Source: HGM04593 sp045631205 (GTDB taxonomy: Bacteria; Bacteroidota; Bacteroidia; Bacteroidales; Bacteroidaceae). From it: 64,000 nucleotides of DNA. Location: the NCBI GenBank assembly GCA_045631205.1, contig JAZQUI010000002.1, positions 1-64,000 on the forward strand, read 5' to 3'. The translations under genes were made by a program, and so were the position numbers. Positions 39,376 through 48,487 of the stretch are shown piece after piece; position 1 is the stretch's first letter; every line of letters starts with the position of its first letter. Below the pieces are notes generated by a model. That model was not told the origin of the DNA. It was given only the letters and a program-made list of their open reading frames with translations, and ran no database searches.

Positions 39376-39768
39376 TTAGAAACTACGGAATGTTATTCTT
39401 GCATTCCTTGAGTTGAGAATCATACTTTTGTCATTGAGGTGTAGCACACCGAATCTCTCGTCATTGTTGTCGTATATACCCCATAGACGCATATCGGTTT
39501 CCTGATTTGTTATTTTCTGTACAAAGAGAGAATCACCTGTGTGTTGAAAACGGAAATAATGTCTGTCCGCATCAGATTTTCTTATTTCAAGCAAGTCCAA
39601 TTGAATACCCCAAAAATGGCTTTTATCGGTAAGATAGGTTGTTGTTCCTGTTGCGTGTTCTTCAATCTCCATAATCTTCCAGAAGCCACCCAAGTCTCCA
39701 TTTTGGTCCTCTTTCTGGCAAGCAACGAATGTTGTTGCAATAAAAAGTAAAAATAGTATCTTTTTCAT
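39376..39768 (-). CDS. Small lipoprotein, lipocalin-like
   Basis: The 130-residue protein has a lipoprotein signal peptide with lipobox FVAC at Cys17 (MKKILFLLFIATTFVAC). The mature part is beta-rich and starts GGFWKIMEIE, a pattern seen at the first strand of lipocalin-like domains in Bacteroidetes lipoproteins. It sits 9 bp after the Wzi-like gene and 10 bp before the permease gene. Function unknown, possibly with one of those neighbours. Confidence 0.7.
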   Translation of the reverse strand: MKKILFLLFIATTFVACQKEDQNGDLGGFWKIMEIEEHATGTTTYLTDKSHFWGIQLDLLEIRKSDADRHYFRFQHTGDSLFVQKITNQETDMRLWGIYDNNDERFGVLHLNDKSMILNSRNARITFRSF

Positions 39769-39777
39769 TTTAAGTTT

Positions 39778-41247
39778 TTATTTCTTCCACAGGTTAAGAA
39801 CACCGCTTTTAGTTATAGTGAGCATTCCGCTTCGGCAATTGCCCAATAGGGCACCATTGTCAAATGCATAAGACGCCTTCACACACCAACCTTTAAAAAA
39901 GTTTGGCTTGTATGAGAGCTCGATAAGGCCTGCTGTGTTGCTTTTTATATCGGTGAAAGGGTTGTTGTATGTTCCCCAATTGTTTGAACGTGTAAAGAGC
40001 AGGCGATATCCAATCTCTTCGATAGGTTCACCTTCAATTCCTAAATGAAATGCCTCCACACGGTTGTTGTAGCATTTTAGAATATTGTCTTCATTGTATA
40101 TTGGCGATGTGGCAAGCGGTGTGCCAATTATCATGCCATAGTTGAACCACCCGTTGTACCACTCGTGGTTGTAGTTGTTGTCGCGACAACTTATCTGGTC
40201 GGGAATCTCCTCGGTTGTGTCGTGATATACGGGCCCGCTTTGGTTTTTTAGGTTATAATATTCAACAACAATCCCTTTTATCCAGTTATAGTTTTTCAGT
40301 TTCAGCTCTATGCCTATCAATTGTTCTGTCCACAAACCATATTCCCAAAACATTTGTGAGTGATCATCGAACAGGTGCTCGTAATATGCTCTTATTTCCC
40401 AATTCTTTTCTTTCCAGTTTATGGCACCATGCCAGCTGCCAAGTTGGTTTCCAGCGATATTCACTTTGTCAAAATCGCTATATTCATCGTCGCCGCTACT
40501 AGGAACAAAAGCCTTGAAATAGTCTTTAAGTCTGTTAGGGTTGTGAGCATGGTCGCCGGTCACATTTTCCTTGTTGTACACGGTGCCCCCAAATTGAGCA
40601 GTCATTTGTAAACCAAGTTCGGCCGATAGGGGAAAGCGTTCCTCTTTGCCCACTTTGAAGAATATGGCTTTTGAGTGGTAGCGTACACCCACAGTGCGAC
40701 CCATTCCTTGTGCAACCCAATCTTTTTGCCAATTACCATCGGTGAACCATCCGTAAGCAATATGTCCACGGAGCTTGAACCAACCATTGGTGCCGAAGAA
40801 GTCGTAATACTCGGGAACCTCTATGCGTATTTGAGGAATGGGACGGGCGTTGCCACTCTCAACAAGCCCACCTGATGATAAACGATGATTTTTGAGTTCT
40901 CCCCAACGCTCCTTTTGTCCAGCCGAGAGAGTAAGCATTCTCCAACTGATGTCGGCAAAAGCCTGCTGTATATAAACGGTAGAGGTTAGGTTTTTGCCGG
41001 CAATAACATCGGCTCCCCAGTTAAGGTTGAACTCTTTGCCAATCTCCCTGTTGCCCGCAATGCCGGCTCTCAAATAGCCGAACTTTGCAACATCGCCGGC
41101 CACACCCTGGCGGTTCGATAAATGCCATGTGGGCGGTGTCTTCTCCGATGCGACTGTCATCGCAGTCTCAATATTATAGGAAAAATCCTGTGCTGTAAGT
41201 TTGCATACAAGCAATGGGAGCATTACTGCTATTATCAACTTTTTCAT
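39778..41247 (-). CDS. Wzi-family capsule assembly outer-membrane protein
   Basis: The 489-residue protein has a signal peptide (MKKLIIAVMLPLLVCKLTAQ) and alternating hydrophobic strands over its whole length, consistent with a beta-barrel. Segments such as LTLSAGQKERWGELKNHRLSSGG and RTVGVRYHSKAIFFKVG match the Wzi capsule-assembly family of Bacteroidetes. E. coli Wzi is an 18-strand barrel that holds capsule at the surface. It follows the nucleotidyltransferase gene by 4 bp. No capsule polymerase or glycosyltransferase lies nearby, so its polysaccharide is encoded elsewhere. Confidence 0.8.
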   Translation of the reverse strand: MKKLIIAVMLPLLVCKLTAQDFSYNIETAMTVASEKTPPTWHLSNRQGVAGDVAKFGYLRAGIAGNREIGKEFNLNWGADVIAGKNLTSTVYIQQAFADISWRMLTLSAGQKERWGELKNHRLSSGGLVESGNARPIPQIRIEVPEYYDFFGTNGWFKLRGHIAYGWFTDGNWQKDWVAQGMGRTVGVRYHSKAIFFKVGKEERFPLSAELGLQMTAQFGGTVYNKENVTGDHAHNPNRLKDYFKAFVPSSGDDEYSDFDKVNIAGNQLGSWHGAINWKEKNWEIRAYYEHLFDDHSQMFWEYGLWTEQLIGIELKLKNYNWIKGIVVEYYNLKNQSGPVYHDTTEEIPDQISCRDNNYNHEWYNGWFNYGMIIGTPLATSPIYNEDNILKCYNNRVEAFHLGIEGEPIEEIGYRLLFTRSNNWGTYNNPFTDIKSNTAGLIELSYKPNFFKGWCVKASYAFDNGALLGNCRSGMLTITKSGVLNLWKK

Positions 41248-41251
41248 TTTG

Positions 41252-42346
41252 CTATTTATTTATTTTCATCCAAAAAAAATGCCATGCGCGAAAAAGGGGA
41301 GCCCATAAAATTTCACTGGGATAGCTGCGAACCATTGACATGTTCTGCTTTGTGCGACTGATGGCTCTTTGCAGAATATTCCCTTTTTGCTGTATCTCGA
41401 ATTCGGGGTTGTATTTACCAAAGTTGCCCATCTTTATAATTTCGGCAAGCAACTCCTTTCCCTCATTCTCGAGAGGTTCTACAATCATGTATTTGTCTTC
41501 GATATTGAAAACTCTTTTTAAAACCCACATTGCAGCACCGGCAAAGCGTTGCATTTTGAACTCTTTAAGTTGTGCGATGTTTTTTATCTGTTCTTCTTTT
41601 GTAAATCCTTGTACGAGTATGTGGTAATAATCGAGCATCTGGCGCAGGCCTATACCTTCCTGGAACAAATGCCTGTATATGTGCAATAATATATATATGC
41701 GGTTGAACTCCAATGTCGGGGCCGAAATAGTTCCGCCTTCTCCATCCACTACAACTCTGTTTTTCAGTTGTTCTTTTATCACCTTACGGAAGTAGCGTTG
41801 TAACTTTCTGTTGGTGAAGTAGTTGTACATCCACGATGGAGTAAAGTGTATCTCAATGCATAAGTCTTTGTGGATAGGGAAATCAACATGGTGGTAAATA
41901 GGCTCGGCATCTGGTATGAATTTGCGCACATAGGACATAATCCTTTTTCTGTCGGCATCGAGCCAGATATCTATATCTCCGGCAGTGCGTCGGGCTGGGT
42001 TTTCGTAAAGCGTGGCAATACCCTGTCCTTTAAGAATTATATTGTCGAATCCTTCTTCTTTAAATTTTTTAGCAACAGCAACAGCCTGTTTGTTCAGTAT
42101 ATTGTTCTGCTTCTCTATGATGTTGCATATATTGTACCAGTTCAGCAGAAGGTTTTTAGGTGGCCTTTGTTCCGATGGTAATTTTTCAATGCCGGTAAAC
42201 GCCACTCCCATCAATGTCTGTTTTTTCGATAGCTCAAACAATTCATTCCATTGTTCGGTAGTAGGTACCTTGGACAGAGTGACATTAGTTCCTATTGCCA
42301 CTTGCAAGAGTTCGAAAAAAAGGTTTATGGTGTTGCTTTCTTGCAT
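41252..42346 (-). CDS. Nucleotidyltransferase-family protein (NTP_transf_5 type)
   Basis: From the ATG at 42344-42346 the protein has 364 residues. ILKGQGIATLYENP followed by RRTAGDIDIWLD is the nucleotidyltransferase G-D-x-D signature, and HHVDFPIHKDLCIEIHF supplies the third acidic strand. This family is found in polysaccharide and exosortase clusters and its donor and acceptor are not established. An ATG 13 codons upstream lies within the hairpin at 42371-42403 and is rejected. It is close to a cytidylyltransferase-GHMP kinase fusion and a Wzi-like gene, supporting a cell-surface glycan role. Confidence 0.75.
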   Translation of the reverse strand: MQESNTINLFFELLQVAIGTNVTLSKVPTTEQWNELFELSKKQTLMGVAFTGIEKLPSEQRPPKNLLLNWYNICNIIEKQNNILNKQAVAVAKKFKEEGFDNIILKGQGIATLYENPARRTAGDIDIWLDADRKRIMSYVRKFIPDAEPIYHHVDFPIHKDLCIEIHFTPSWMYNYFTNRKLQRYFRKVIKEQLKNRVVVDGEGGTISAPTLEFNRIYILLHIYRHLFQEGIGLRQMLDYYHILVQGFTKEEQIKNIAQLKEFKMQRFAGAAMWVLKRVFNIEDKYMIVEPLENEGKELLAEIIKMGNFGKYNPEFEIQQKGNILQRAISRTKQNMSMVRSYPSEILWAPLFRAWHFFWMKINK

Positions 42347-42370
42347 ATCAAAGTAATTTGCAGTGAGTTC

Positions 42371-42403
42371 AAGCGGGCGTGACAAAATTTGTCATGCCCG
42401 CTT
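42371..42403. terminator. Hairpin after the cytidylyltransferase-kinase gene
   Basis: AAGCGGGCGTGACAAA (42371-42386) pairs with its complement (42388-42403) through one G-U pair. There is no T run on the minus-strand exit, so it may be a processing or attenuation hairpin rather than a full terminator. Confidence 0.6.
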
Positions 42404-42417
42404 GTCTATTTAGTTTA

Positions 42418-43557
42418 TCAGTTTCGGCGTATTCTTATCTGTAACGCATCTTTTATGGGTGTGTCATTTATAATAACAAGATATCCACCTCCGCCGGCAC
42501 CTGTTATCTTTATACCTTTAACCTTGTCTATATACTCATTTATTGTTTCCAGTACATAGTCGGGTGCCATGTTGGGGAACATTGCAATTTGCGCTTTGAA
42601 CGACTCTGTTGTTGCCTTGCCCCAAGCATCGATATCTTTATTGTTTACGGCAGCCCAACAATCGTTTGCGGCTTTTGCCAAACGCTCGGCACCTGCCTGG
42701 TCAATCTTTGTATTGGCAAGGACATCATAGTCGCCCTTGCGTGGTGAAAGTGGTATGAGCCAGATGTTCTTTTCAATGAAACTAAGAATGTCATCGTCCT
42801 TTACACTTTCAATTCTTGAAGGCCAATATTTCTCGTCCTTGTAATTCAAACGGTTAAGGCCGGGCATTACCACGCCAATAGCATCTTGTGAACCGCTGAT
42901 GTAAGGAGAGCCGGGAGGGTTTTCAAAGCAGAACAACTCTTTGGCAAGTACCTCGCGGTCGCCTTTGGGTATATCAATGTGCCACATCTCAATTGCCGCT
43001 TTGCGTGAAGATGTACTCATACCGCTACGGTTGTTGAAATCGTAATCAGGCTCAATATTTATTGTGAGCACGGGGCCTTCTGCGAATTTATTTACATAAG
43101 GCTGGTCGAGCCATCCACCTGCGAGGTCTATACGATAGGGTATTTTGCACTCCTGACGCAAAGCTGTAGTAGAGCGAGCTGGCAGACCTACTTCGGGAAC
43201 ACGAGTACTGACCTTCAACTCAATGCCATTATCCTGGCAAAAACGCTTTTTCTCGGGAGTATAGCCATCTGAATTTACAAAGAAAATATCCGGTTTCAAT
43301 GCTTTTACATCTTCGGCAAAATCCATGATTCCGCTACCGGAATTAACAAAAGCATCCTTTACATAACGAATGGCTTTAACCATGTAAAGGCGCTCTTCCT
43401 GTGTATTTATTGTCTTGCGGTTTTTAAGGTCCTGTATGGTACTGTCCGAACCAATACCCACATACAAATCACCATATTGCGAAGCCTCTTTAAAAAAGGC
43501 TACGTGTCCCGAGTGTAACATATCGTAACAACCCGAAACAAAAACTTTCTTGCTCAT
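42418..43557 (-). CDS. Cytidylyltransferase-GHMP sugar kinase fusion
   Basis: The 379-residue protein joins two activities. Residues 1-135 are a cytidylyltransferase-type domain: VFVSGCYDMLHSGHVAFFKE with the H15-x-x-H18 nucleotide motif and ARSTTALR (127-134) as the ISTT-like motif. Residues 138-379 resemble a GHMP kinase: IPYRIDLAGGWLDQPY as motif 1, an altered motif 2 (SGMSTSSRKA, where P-x-x-x-GLGSSA is usual) and GIKITGAGGGGYLVI as motif 3. Such a pair could phosphorylate a sugar and activate it as a nucleotide sugar, as HldE does for heptose in a different fold. Substrate unknown. The altered motif 2 may mean the kinase half is weak or regulatory. Confidence 0.75.
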   Translation of the reverse strand: MSKKVFVSGCYDMLHSGHVAFFKEASQYGDLYVGIGSDSTIQDLKNRKTINTQEERLYMVKAIRYVKDAFVNSGSGIMDFAEDVKALKPDIFFVNSDGYTPEKKRFCQDNGIELKVSTRVPEVGLPARSTTALRQECKIPYRIDLAGGWLDQPYVNKFAEGPVLTINIEPDYDFNNRSGMSTSSRKAAIEMWHIDIPKGDREVLAKELFCFENPPGSPYISGSQDAIGVVMPGLNRLNYKDEKYWPSRIESVKDDDILSFIEKNIWLIPLSPRKGDYDVLANTKIDQAGAERLAKAANDCWAAVNNKDIDAWGKATTESFKAQIAMFPNMAPDYVLETINEYIDKVKGIKITGAGGGGYLVIINDTPIKDALQIRIRRN

Positions 43558-43698
43558 ATTGTGTTTGAATTTATAACTGAGAAAGTATTTTCTTTTGTTA
43601 TTTGATTATTTCATATAGTTACAAAGATATGTAATAAACCTTTTTAAAACAATTTTATACCCATTAAATATTATATAAAATCCTTATAAAGTATCCTT

Positions 43699-45312
43699 CT
43701 ATTTCTTATTTTGTGGAAAGGCTTTTCCCTCTTCGAGCACCTCTATGGCTTTTAGCACCGTTTCATCCGTTTTGTTGATATATTTTACATGCTCAAGCAT
43801 TCCCAAAATGTTGTATATGATATTCGAGTTAAGAATTTCCGAAAGCATTTTGCGATTCTGCGACAGTTTTGTCAAGGGAGGTTCAATACCTTTTTCCTTG
43901 GCAAAGGCTATAAAGTCATCAACCACGGGTTTTGTTGCAAGGTACTGCACGAGCTCCTGGTAGTGTTTGTACTTTTCAAGTTCTTGTCTGTGTTCCTTAC
44001 TATAACGGAAGGCAAACATAGAAATGAGACGTTTGTTTGAAACTTTCTTTATGTAAGGTGTAAATCGGGAGGTGTCGCTTGGAACAAAAATATCGGGCAT
44101 AACACCTCCGCCACCATAAACTGTGCGTCCCAAACGTGTCTTGTATGCAAGACTGTCGTTTTGGTGTATGCTGTCTTGTGAGAAGAATTCACCTCGTTCG
44201 TAACGGTTTATTATATCCATTTCGTACTCCTCACCCTCACCTTTTTTGTAAGGTTTCTGTATGCAACGCCCCGATGGAGTGTAGTAACGTGCAATAGTAA
44301 GTCTTACGGCAGAACCATCCTTGAATTCAAAAGGCTGTTGTACAAGTCCTTTGCCAAAAGTGCGGCGGCCTATGATTGTACCACGGTCATTATCCTGTAT
44401 TGTTCCTGCTAAAATTTCACTTGCCGATGCCGATGTCTCATCGGTGAGTATTACGAGAGGAATTTTCTGGAAATTACCTCGTCCGTTGGCGAAATCAACA
44501 TTTCGTGGAGAGTTCACTCCTTCGGTATAAACAATAATATCCCCGCGTCCCAGGAATTCGTTGGCCATTTGCAGAGCTACGGTTAAGTATCCGCCGCCGT
44601 TACCGCGTACATCAATAATAACACCTTTAACACCGCTGTGTAAAAAACGCGCCATGGCAATTATAAACTCGGCAAAAGTATTCTCGGCAAAACGCTCGAC
44701 TTGAACATACCCCCATTTGTTGTCAATAATATATGCGGCTTCTATGCTTTCCATTGGAATATCACCACGTACTATATTGAAATGCAGAAGGTCGGGCTCT
44801 CCGAAACGCTTTACGCTTACTTTTACCTTTGTACCTTTGGGGCCTTTAAGTTTTTTCATTGCGGCATCCTGTGTGCAAGCATCTCCCACAAAGAGCGTGT
44901 CGTTTACCTTTACAATGCAGTCGCCAGCCAACAAGCCCACACTCTCTGCCGGGCCGCCGCGTATTATATCGGTGACATTTATTGTATCCTCCTGAATCAT
45001 GAAACGTATGCCTATTCCGCTGAAACTGCTGGCGAGGTCGGCATTTGTGGCTTCAAGTTTGTCGGCCGGAATGTATTTGCTGTGCGGGTCGAGTTCGTCA
45101 AGAATCTCGGGCATCATCTTTTCTATTATATCATCGACATTCAGCGTATCGACATAATTGTTCTGCATCAGTTGTACAAGCTCGTCAATCTTGGTGCTTC
45201 CCGGTGTAGAAATTATAATAGTATTTCGCCCCGTTCCTTTGGAAATGTAAATGCCTGCAAGGAGTCCTATGAGCGCGGCAAGAACAATGAGTGTGGGTGT
45301 AAACTTTTTCAT
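43699..45312 (-). CDS. C-terminal processing protease (S41, CtpA/Prc type)
   Basis: The 537-residue protease has an N-terminal signal or membrane anchor (LIVLAALIGLLAGIYIS), a PDZ domain (about 90-175, GIGIRFMIQEDTINVTDI) and an S41 catalytic domain with the nucleophile Ser in TDETSASASEILAG and the general-base Lys in IGRRTFGKGLVQ. It trims periplasmic proteins from their C-termini. It is 6 bp after the dCMP deaminase gene in a tight minus-strand run of four genes. Confidence 0.93.
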   Translation of the reverse strand: MKKFTPTLIVLAALIGLLAGIYISKGTGRNTIIISTPGSTKIDELVQLMQNNYVDTLNVDDIIEKMMPEILDELDPHSKYIPADKLEATNADLASSFSGIGIRFMIQEDTINVTDIIRGGPAESVGLLAGDCIVKVNDTLFVGDACTQDAAMKKLKGPKGTKVKVSVKRFGEPDLLHFNIVRGDIPMESIEAAYIIDNKWGYVQVERFAENTFAEFIIAMARFLHSGVKGVIIDVRGNGGGYLTVALQMANEFLGRGDIIVYTEGVNSPRNVDFANGRGNFQKIPLVILTDETSASASEILAGTIQDNDRGTIIGRRTFGKGLVQQPFEFKDGSAVRLTIARYYTPSGRCIQKPYKKGEGEEYEMDIINRYERGEFFSQDSIHQNDSLAYKTRLGRTVYGGGGVMPDIFVPSDTSRFTPYIKKVSNKRLISMFAFRYSKEHRQELEKYKHYQELVQYLATKPVVDDFIAFAKEKGIEPPLTKLSQNRKMLSEILNSNIIYNILGMLEHVKYINKTDETVLKAIEVLEEGKAFPQNKK

Positions 45313-45318
45313 ACCCGT

Positions 45319-45753
45319 TTATCCCTCCCAATCGATAAGGTGTACAACCTCTACGCCAACTCTTTTCAAGAGATCTAGTCCGTCGGTTATGTGATATTCA
45401 TCGGCATATACCACACGCTTTATACCAGCCTGAATTATAAGTTTGGAACACTCAATACAGGGCGATGTGGTAACATAAAGCGTTGCGCCTTCGCTGTTGT
45501 TGCTTGAGCGGGCAATCTTGGTTATTGCATTGGCTTCGGCGTGTAGAACATAAGGTTTGGTAAGTCCATTGTCGTCCTCGCAAATATTTTCAAATCCGGC
45601 CGGTGTTCCGTTGTAACCGTCGGATATAATCATTTTGTCTTTTACGATGAGTGCTCCCACCTTGCGTCTTTGGCAGTATGAGTTTTCGGCCCAAATCATT
45701 GCCATACGCATATATCTGCTATCGAGTATTCTCTGTTTTTCGTTGTTCTCCAT
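45319..45753 (-). CDS. dCMP/deoxycytidylate deaminase family protein
   Basis: The 144-residue zinc deaminase has HAEANAI (His ligand and catalytic Glu) and TTSPCIECSKLI (two Cys ligands). The N-terminal CQRRKVGALIVKDKMIISDGYNG segment and the length fit ComEB/dCMP deaminases, which convert dCMP to dUMP for thymidylate synthesis. It is 3 bp after the small lipoprotein gene and 6 bp before the S41 protease gene. Activity on dCMP rather than another cytidine derivative is inferred from the family. Confidence 0.9.
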   Translation of the reverse strand: MENNEKQRILDSRYMRMAMIWAENSYCQRRKVGALIVKDKMIISDGYNGTPAGFENICEDDNGLTKPYVLHAEANAITKIARSSNNSEGATLYVTTSPCIECSKLIIQAGIKRVVYADEYHITDGLDLLKRVGVEVVHLIDWEG

Positions 45754-45756
45754 AGT

Positions 45757-46188
45757 TTATCTGTTGTAAAATTGCATATAAATATTGTTGGGCTGCTCAA
45801 TAATCTGTATCCAGTTTGCATCCCCGTCGTATCTTATGGCGTTTTTCAGTACGCTCATTGCACTCTTTGCAACAATGTCGTTGTCGATATTACCATTTGT
45901 CGCTATTTTGTCGCAAACAAACGAACGGGAGTTGCCATCGGCAATCCAATTGCCGGTAATGGTGTTGCCTGATGGAGTGATGAAAGAAAAATCCGTTGCA
46001 CCGAAATACAGTATGTAATTACCTTCCTGCGGAACAATTCTTTTAACTCCATCCTGAATAAATGTCAGATTCCATGCTTTGCCGGTAAAAATCTCTTCTA
46101 TATCGTCGTCTTTATTGCACGCCGAAAAGAGCATTGCTACCGAGAATAGTAACATTAAAGCCTTTGTGATTTTTATAAAATGTTTCAT
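45757..46188 (-). CDS. Small lipoprotein of unknown function
   Basis: From the ATG at 46186-46188 the protein has 143 residues with a lipoprotein signal MKHFIKITKALMLLFSVAML and lipobox FSAC. The mature part begins NKDDDIEEIFTGKAWNLTFI and is beta-rich, with ITGNWIADGNSRSFVC in the middle. The upstream ATG at 46221 is rejected because it lies inside the dcp gene and would spoil the signal peptide. Possibly a DUF4847-type protein, but I am not certain. Confidence 0.75.
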   Translation of the reverse strand: MKHFIKITKALMLLFSVAMLFSACNKDDDIEEIFTGKAWNLTFIQDGVKRIVPQEGNYILYFGATDFSFITPSGNTITGNWIADGNSRSFVCDKIATNGNIDNDIVAKSAMSVLKNAIRYDGDANWIQIIEQPNNIYMQFYNR

Positions 46189-46205
46189 CGTGTCTTTTTT
46201 TTTTG

Positions 46206-48284
46206 TTACAAGTGAGGGCATATGGTTTTTATTCCATCGCGTTCCAACAATGATTCAATCTGTGGTTTGCGTCCGCGGAAACGCAGATACAAATCCATAG
46301 GATGCTCTGTGTCGCCCTTTGATAGAATGTTGTCGCGGAAAGATTGTGCCACTTTCATATTCATCACTCCCTCTTCTTTGAAACGTGAAAAGGCATCGGC
46401 ATCAAGCATCTCAGACCATTTGTAGCTGTAATATCCGGCTGCATATCCGCCCGACATAATGTGGCTGAACTGTGTTGTTATACCGGTCTCTGCCATTGGG
46501 GGTAATAGTTTTATTGCAGCTGTAACCTCGTGCTCATACTCCAGTACATCGCCCTCAAACGGTTTAGATATATTGTGCCAAGCCTGGTCTATCAATCCTA
46601 GTCCAACTTGTCTAATGCACTGATAACCGGCGCGGAAGTTACGTGAAGCGCAAATCTTTTCGAGTAGTTCCTCTGGAATAGTTTCTCCTGTTTCGTGGTG
46701 AAATGCAAATGCTTTCAAGAACTCTTCTTCTGTTGCAAAGTTTTCCATAATCTGCGATGGCATCTCTACAAAATCCCATAGTACATTAGGGCTGCACAAG
46801 CTGGCATAAGTAACATTGGACAATATGCCGTGCAGGCAATGTCCGAATTCGTGCATAAGCGTGTTCAACTCATCAAAGTTGAGCAGAGTGGGCTTTCCGG
46901 GTAATGGCTTGCGATAGTTTGTCGAGAGCGTAATGTGGGGGCGGTGGTCGGTTCCATCGGTACTCTTGTATTGTGGTTTGATGGAATCCATCCAAGCACC
47001 GGCGTGCTTGCCTTTACGTGCATAAAAATCGCAGTAGAGCAGTGCAAGGTATGTGCCATCGTAGTCATACACCTCCCACACCTTTACATCGGGGTTGAAG
47101 GTTGGTATCTCGTGATTCTGCTTGAAGGTGATTCCGTACAGGCGCGTGGCAAGGTAGAATGCTCCATATATAGCCTGGTTCAAATCGAAATATGGGCGTA
47201 CAATCTCATCGCTCAAAGAGTATTTCTTCTCTTTGAGTTTTTCTGAATAGTAAGCAAAGTCCCAAGGCATAAAATCAAACTCTTGGCCTTCGCATTCCTT
47301 GGCATACTCTTTAACCTCTTCCACATCTTTGCGCGCAGTTGGCAGATAACTCCATGTGAGTTTGCCCAACATTGCAAACACGGCATCGCTGGTTTGCGCC
47401 ATACGTTCGGCAAGCACATAGTCGCTGTATGTATTGTAGCCAAGCAAACGTGCAAGTTGCAGGCGTGCGTTTACTATGTTTTTTACAGTTTCGCGATTGT
47501 CGTGTTCATTGCCCTTTGCTCCAATGGTGCTGTATGCCATATACATCTGCTTGCGCAATTCGCGATTTTGGCAGAAGGTTATGAATGGTATGTAACTGGG
47601 GCGGTGCAATGTAAACAGCCAACCCTCTTTTTCGTTATCCTTTGCACTTTTTGCAGCTGTCTCCAAAAGATCTTCGGGCATACCTTCTGTATCTTTCTTG
47701 TCGGTGACAAGCAAGGTGTAGGCATCGGTGTCTTTAATTATGTTCTCTTGAAATTTCAGCGAAAGCAATGTGAGTTCTTTACTCAAGCGGCGATAGTCTT
47801 CGCGGTCGTCTCCAGTGAGGTTGGCTCCGGCGCGCTCAAATCCTGTGTATATCTCCTCTGTCAATCTTTTTTGCTCGGGTGTGAGATTTGCAGAAATATT
47901 GTCGTGTACACTCTTTATGCGTGCAAAAAGCTTTTCGTTAAGGGTTATGTTATTGCGATGCTCGGTGTAGAGTTCCTGTATCTCTGCTTCAATAGCTACA
48001 AGTTCGTCGTTGCTGTGCGAGTATATTATTGCATTGAATGCACAAAGTACATCACTTATGAGTTGCCCACCTTCTTCGTATGCGAGTATGGTGTTCTCAA
48101 ATGTCGCTGGAGCCACATTGTTGCATATGCAGTCTATATTCTCTTGTTCGGCTTTTATACCTTCTTTTAATGCGGGTATAAAGTGCTTTAAAGCTACCTT
48201 GTCAAACGGAATGGCATTAAAAGGCGTGCCGTAAGGCTGGCAAAAAGGATTTTCTTTTTCTATTATTTCTCTTTTGTTGCTCAT
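46206..48284 (-). CDS. dcp: Dipeptidyl carboxypeptidase (M3 metallopeptidase)
   Basis: The 692-residue peptidase has the M3 zinc motif H478-E-F-G-H482 in TLMHEFGHCLHGIL, with the third ligand Glu in the following WDFVEMPSQIMENF segment. The N-terminal helical cap, TFENTILAYEEGG, and the C-terminal GGYAAGYYSYKWSEMLDADAF are typical of the Dcp branch, which removes C-terminal dipeptides. No signal peptide is seen, so it is probably cytoplasmic. A -7 box (TATCTTCGC, minus strand, 48303-48310) lies 18 bp upstream, suggesting that it leads a four-gene operon ending in the S41 protease. Confidence 0.92.
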   Translation of the reverse strand: MSNKREIIEKENPFCQPYGTPFNAIPFDKVALKHFIPALKEGIKAEQENIDCICNNVAPATFENTILAYEEGGQLISDVLCAFNAIIYSHSNDELVAIEAEIQELYTEHRNNITLNEKLFARIKSVHDNISANLTPEQKRLTEEIYTGFERAGANLTGDDREDYRRLSKELTLLSLKFQENIIKDTDAYTLLVTDKKDTEGMPEDLLETAAKSAKDNEKEGWLFTLHRPSYIPFITFCQNRELRKQMYMAYSTIGAKGNEHDNRETVKNIVNARLQLARLLGYNTYSDYVLAERMAQTSDAVFAMLGKLTWSYLPTARKDVEEVKEYAKECEGQEFDFMPWDFAYYSEKLKEKKYSLSDEIVRPYFDLNQAIYGAFYLATRLYGITFKQNHEIPTFNPDVKVWEVYDYDGTYLALLYCDFYARKGKHAGAWMDSIKPQYKSTDGTDHRPHITLSTNYRKPLPGKPTLLNFDELNTLMHEFGHCLHGILSNVTYASLCSPNVLWDFVEMPSQIMENFATEEEFLKAFAFHHETGETIPEELLEKICASRNFRAGYQCIRQVGLGLIDQAWHNISKPFEGDVLEYEHEVTAAIKLLPPMAETGITTQFSHIMSGGYAAGYYSYKWSEMLDADAFSRFKEEGVMNMKVAQSFRDNILSKGDTEHPMDLYLRFRGRKPQIESLLERDGIKTICPHL

Positions 48285-48302
48285 ATCTGTTATAATATTA
48301 TG

Positions 48303-48310
48303 CGAAGATA
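48303..48310 (-). promoter_or_regulatory. -7 promoter element of the dcp operon
   Basis: Minus-strand TATCTTCGC, 18 bp before the dcp ATG. Confidence 0.55.
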
Positions 48311-48437
48311 ATTATAAATTGGTCTTGCTCGGCAAAAAAGCATTAATTATTTATAAATATATAGTAAAACTTAATCTTATAACACTTTTCCTGCAATTTT
48401 TGTTGCGCAACTATATATTGGGTGTAATAGGTAAAAA

Positions 48438-48470
48438 GAAGAAACGCTACATATTATGCAGCGTTTCTTC
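48438..48470 (-). terminator. nagA terminator
   Basis: GAAGAAACGCT (48438-48448) and its complement (48460-48470) flank an 11-nt loop; on the minus strand a T-rich run follows. Confidence 0.8.
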
Positions 48471-48487
48471 AAATATTGGTATTTTTA

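Noticed and set aside
47283..48170. 295-codon plus-strand open frame opposite dcp
   Set aside because: It lies wholly inside a gene with intact M3 protease motifs, is rich in Cys and Phe, and has no promoter. It is a codon-use shadow.
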